33,683 bases of DNA, taken from Planctomycetota bacterium (GTDB lineage Bacteria > Planctomycetota > UBA11346). The translations under genes were made by a program, and so were the position numbers. The stretch covers positions 1 to 33,683 of the forward strand of contig JALHRW010000033.1 in assembly GCA_022841245.1 (NCBI GenBank), in the 5' to 3' direction. A model generated the notes under the pieces. The model was not told the origin of the DNA. It worked only from the letters and a program-made list of their open reading frames with translations, and did not search any database. Shown here in pieces: positions 33,208 to 33,683 of this stretch. The number at the start of each line of letters is the position of its first letter. Within the stretch, counting starts at the first letter, position 1.

Positions 33208-33282
33208 GCCGCCATGCTACCCCGCGGGCGCCGCGGAAGGCAATGGACGCAGCCGCCGGAAGCATGACCATTTCCTGCTGTC

Positions 33283-33683
33283 ATGGCCACCGCACCCGGC
33301 TTCAGCGACATCTGCGCCGACCCGCTCGTCTCGGGCGGCAGCGCAGTGATCGAAGCGCAGATCGCCGGCATCGAAGCGCTGGTCGGCACGCGCGTGACGA
33401 TCCACGACCACGCCGGCGAGCTCTCCGCCCCGGATGGCACCGGGCTGCTGAGTCAGGAGCGTCGCCGGCATGCTCATGCGCTGTGCATGCGCGCGCGGCA
33501 GGGGGCCGGCGGAGCGCGCTGCCTGGCGCACTGCATGCGCGCCTGCGGCGCCCGCGCGGCCGAGACCGGCACCGCCTTCGTCCACCATTGCTGGGCCGGG
33601 CTGCATGAGGTGGCCGTGCCGGTGTGGTCGGAAGGCCGCCACCGCGCCACCGTCTTCCTCGGCCCGTGGCGCACGTCGCGGCC
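33283..33683 (+). CDS. PocR-domain sensory regulator (3' end outside window)
   Basis: An ATG at 33283 opens a frame that runs to the window end without a stop, giving 133 residues or more. The sequence fits a PocR ligand-binding domain: FSDICADPLV near the start, VTIHDHAGELS, a cysteine cluster (C-LAHC-RAC), then FVHHCWAGLHEVAVPVW and ATVFLGPW, which match the family's C..G...AVPI...G and Gpw ending. In this family the domain is usually followed by an AraC-type DNA-binding domain, which would lie outside the window. It is divergent from the FAD oxidoreductase, a likely target. Confidence 0.75.
   Translation, partial: MATAPGFSDICADPLVSGGSAVIEAQIAGIEALVGTRVTIHDHAGELSAPDGTGLLSQERRRHAHALCMRARQGAGGARCLAHCMRACGARAAETGTAFVHHCWAGLHEVAVPVWSEGRHRATVFLGPWRTSR

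Noticed and set aside
31627-33267. 546-residue plus-strand frame
   Set aside because: It is antisense to the FAD oxidoreductase, whose Rossmann and family motifs are clear.

Overview
The window is a GC-rich bacterial segment of about 33.7 kb. Several gene families here are common in the Planctomycetota/Lentisphaerota/Verrucomicrobiota group: a PhyH dioxygenase divergent from a cupin-AraC regulator, a GntR-LacI regulator, a PF12831-type FAD oxidoreductase, a PocR-type sensor, a secreted GH42-like enzyme and a very large PA14-RHS protein. That assignment is an inference from gene content, as no rRNA or marker gene is present. I found no tRNA, rRNA, CRISPR array or insertion sequence.

Region 1 (about 1-5250) looks like a plasmid-type replication and maintenance module. 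It holds a 5'-truncated protein made of four tandem helix-turn-helix-like units, an 800-bp non-coding stretch ending in about eight GGGATTT-core direct repeats (iteron-like, mostly 20 bp apart), a winged-helix Rep-like initiator, a GTGA-overlapping HTH gene, a convergent small gene, and a predicted membrane-anchored coiled-coil protein. Sixteen exact GTCCAA/TTGGAC copies lie between 3563 and 4345, in several reading frames and in non-coding DNA, so they are probably protein-binding sites. It could be an integrated plasmid, a chromid origin or the origin of the contig's own replicon.

Region 2 (5252-8666) has a NagD-like HAD phosphatase downstream of a small membrane protein, both on the minus strand, then the PhyH dioxygenase and its divergent AraC regulator.

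Region 3 (8808-22849) is a single 4488-residue exported RHS protein: signal peptide, three PA14 modules, Ig-like and cadherin-like modules, a lower-GC block, RHS/YD core, an inserted jelly-roll-like domain and a C-terminal HNH nuclease. A SuFu-like immunity gene overlaps its stop codon. Together they form a polymorphic toxin-immunity pair.

Region 4 (22850-24732) is a small accessory patch. It has paired hairpins between convergent genes, a low-GC Shedu-like (DUF4263) defence nuclease, a truncated phage capsid gene with a terminator-like hairpin, and a further decayed fragment.

Region 5 (24733-33683) is a metabolic locus. A secreted transglutaminase-like protein and a secreted GH42-like enzyme form a minus-strand pair, divergent from a GntR-LacI regulator. 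A FAD-dependent oxidoreductase converges on that regulator. A PocR-domain regulator runs off the window end.
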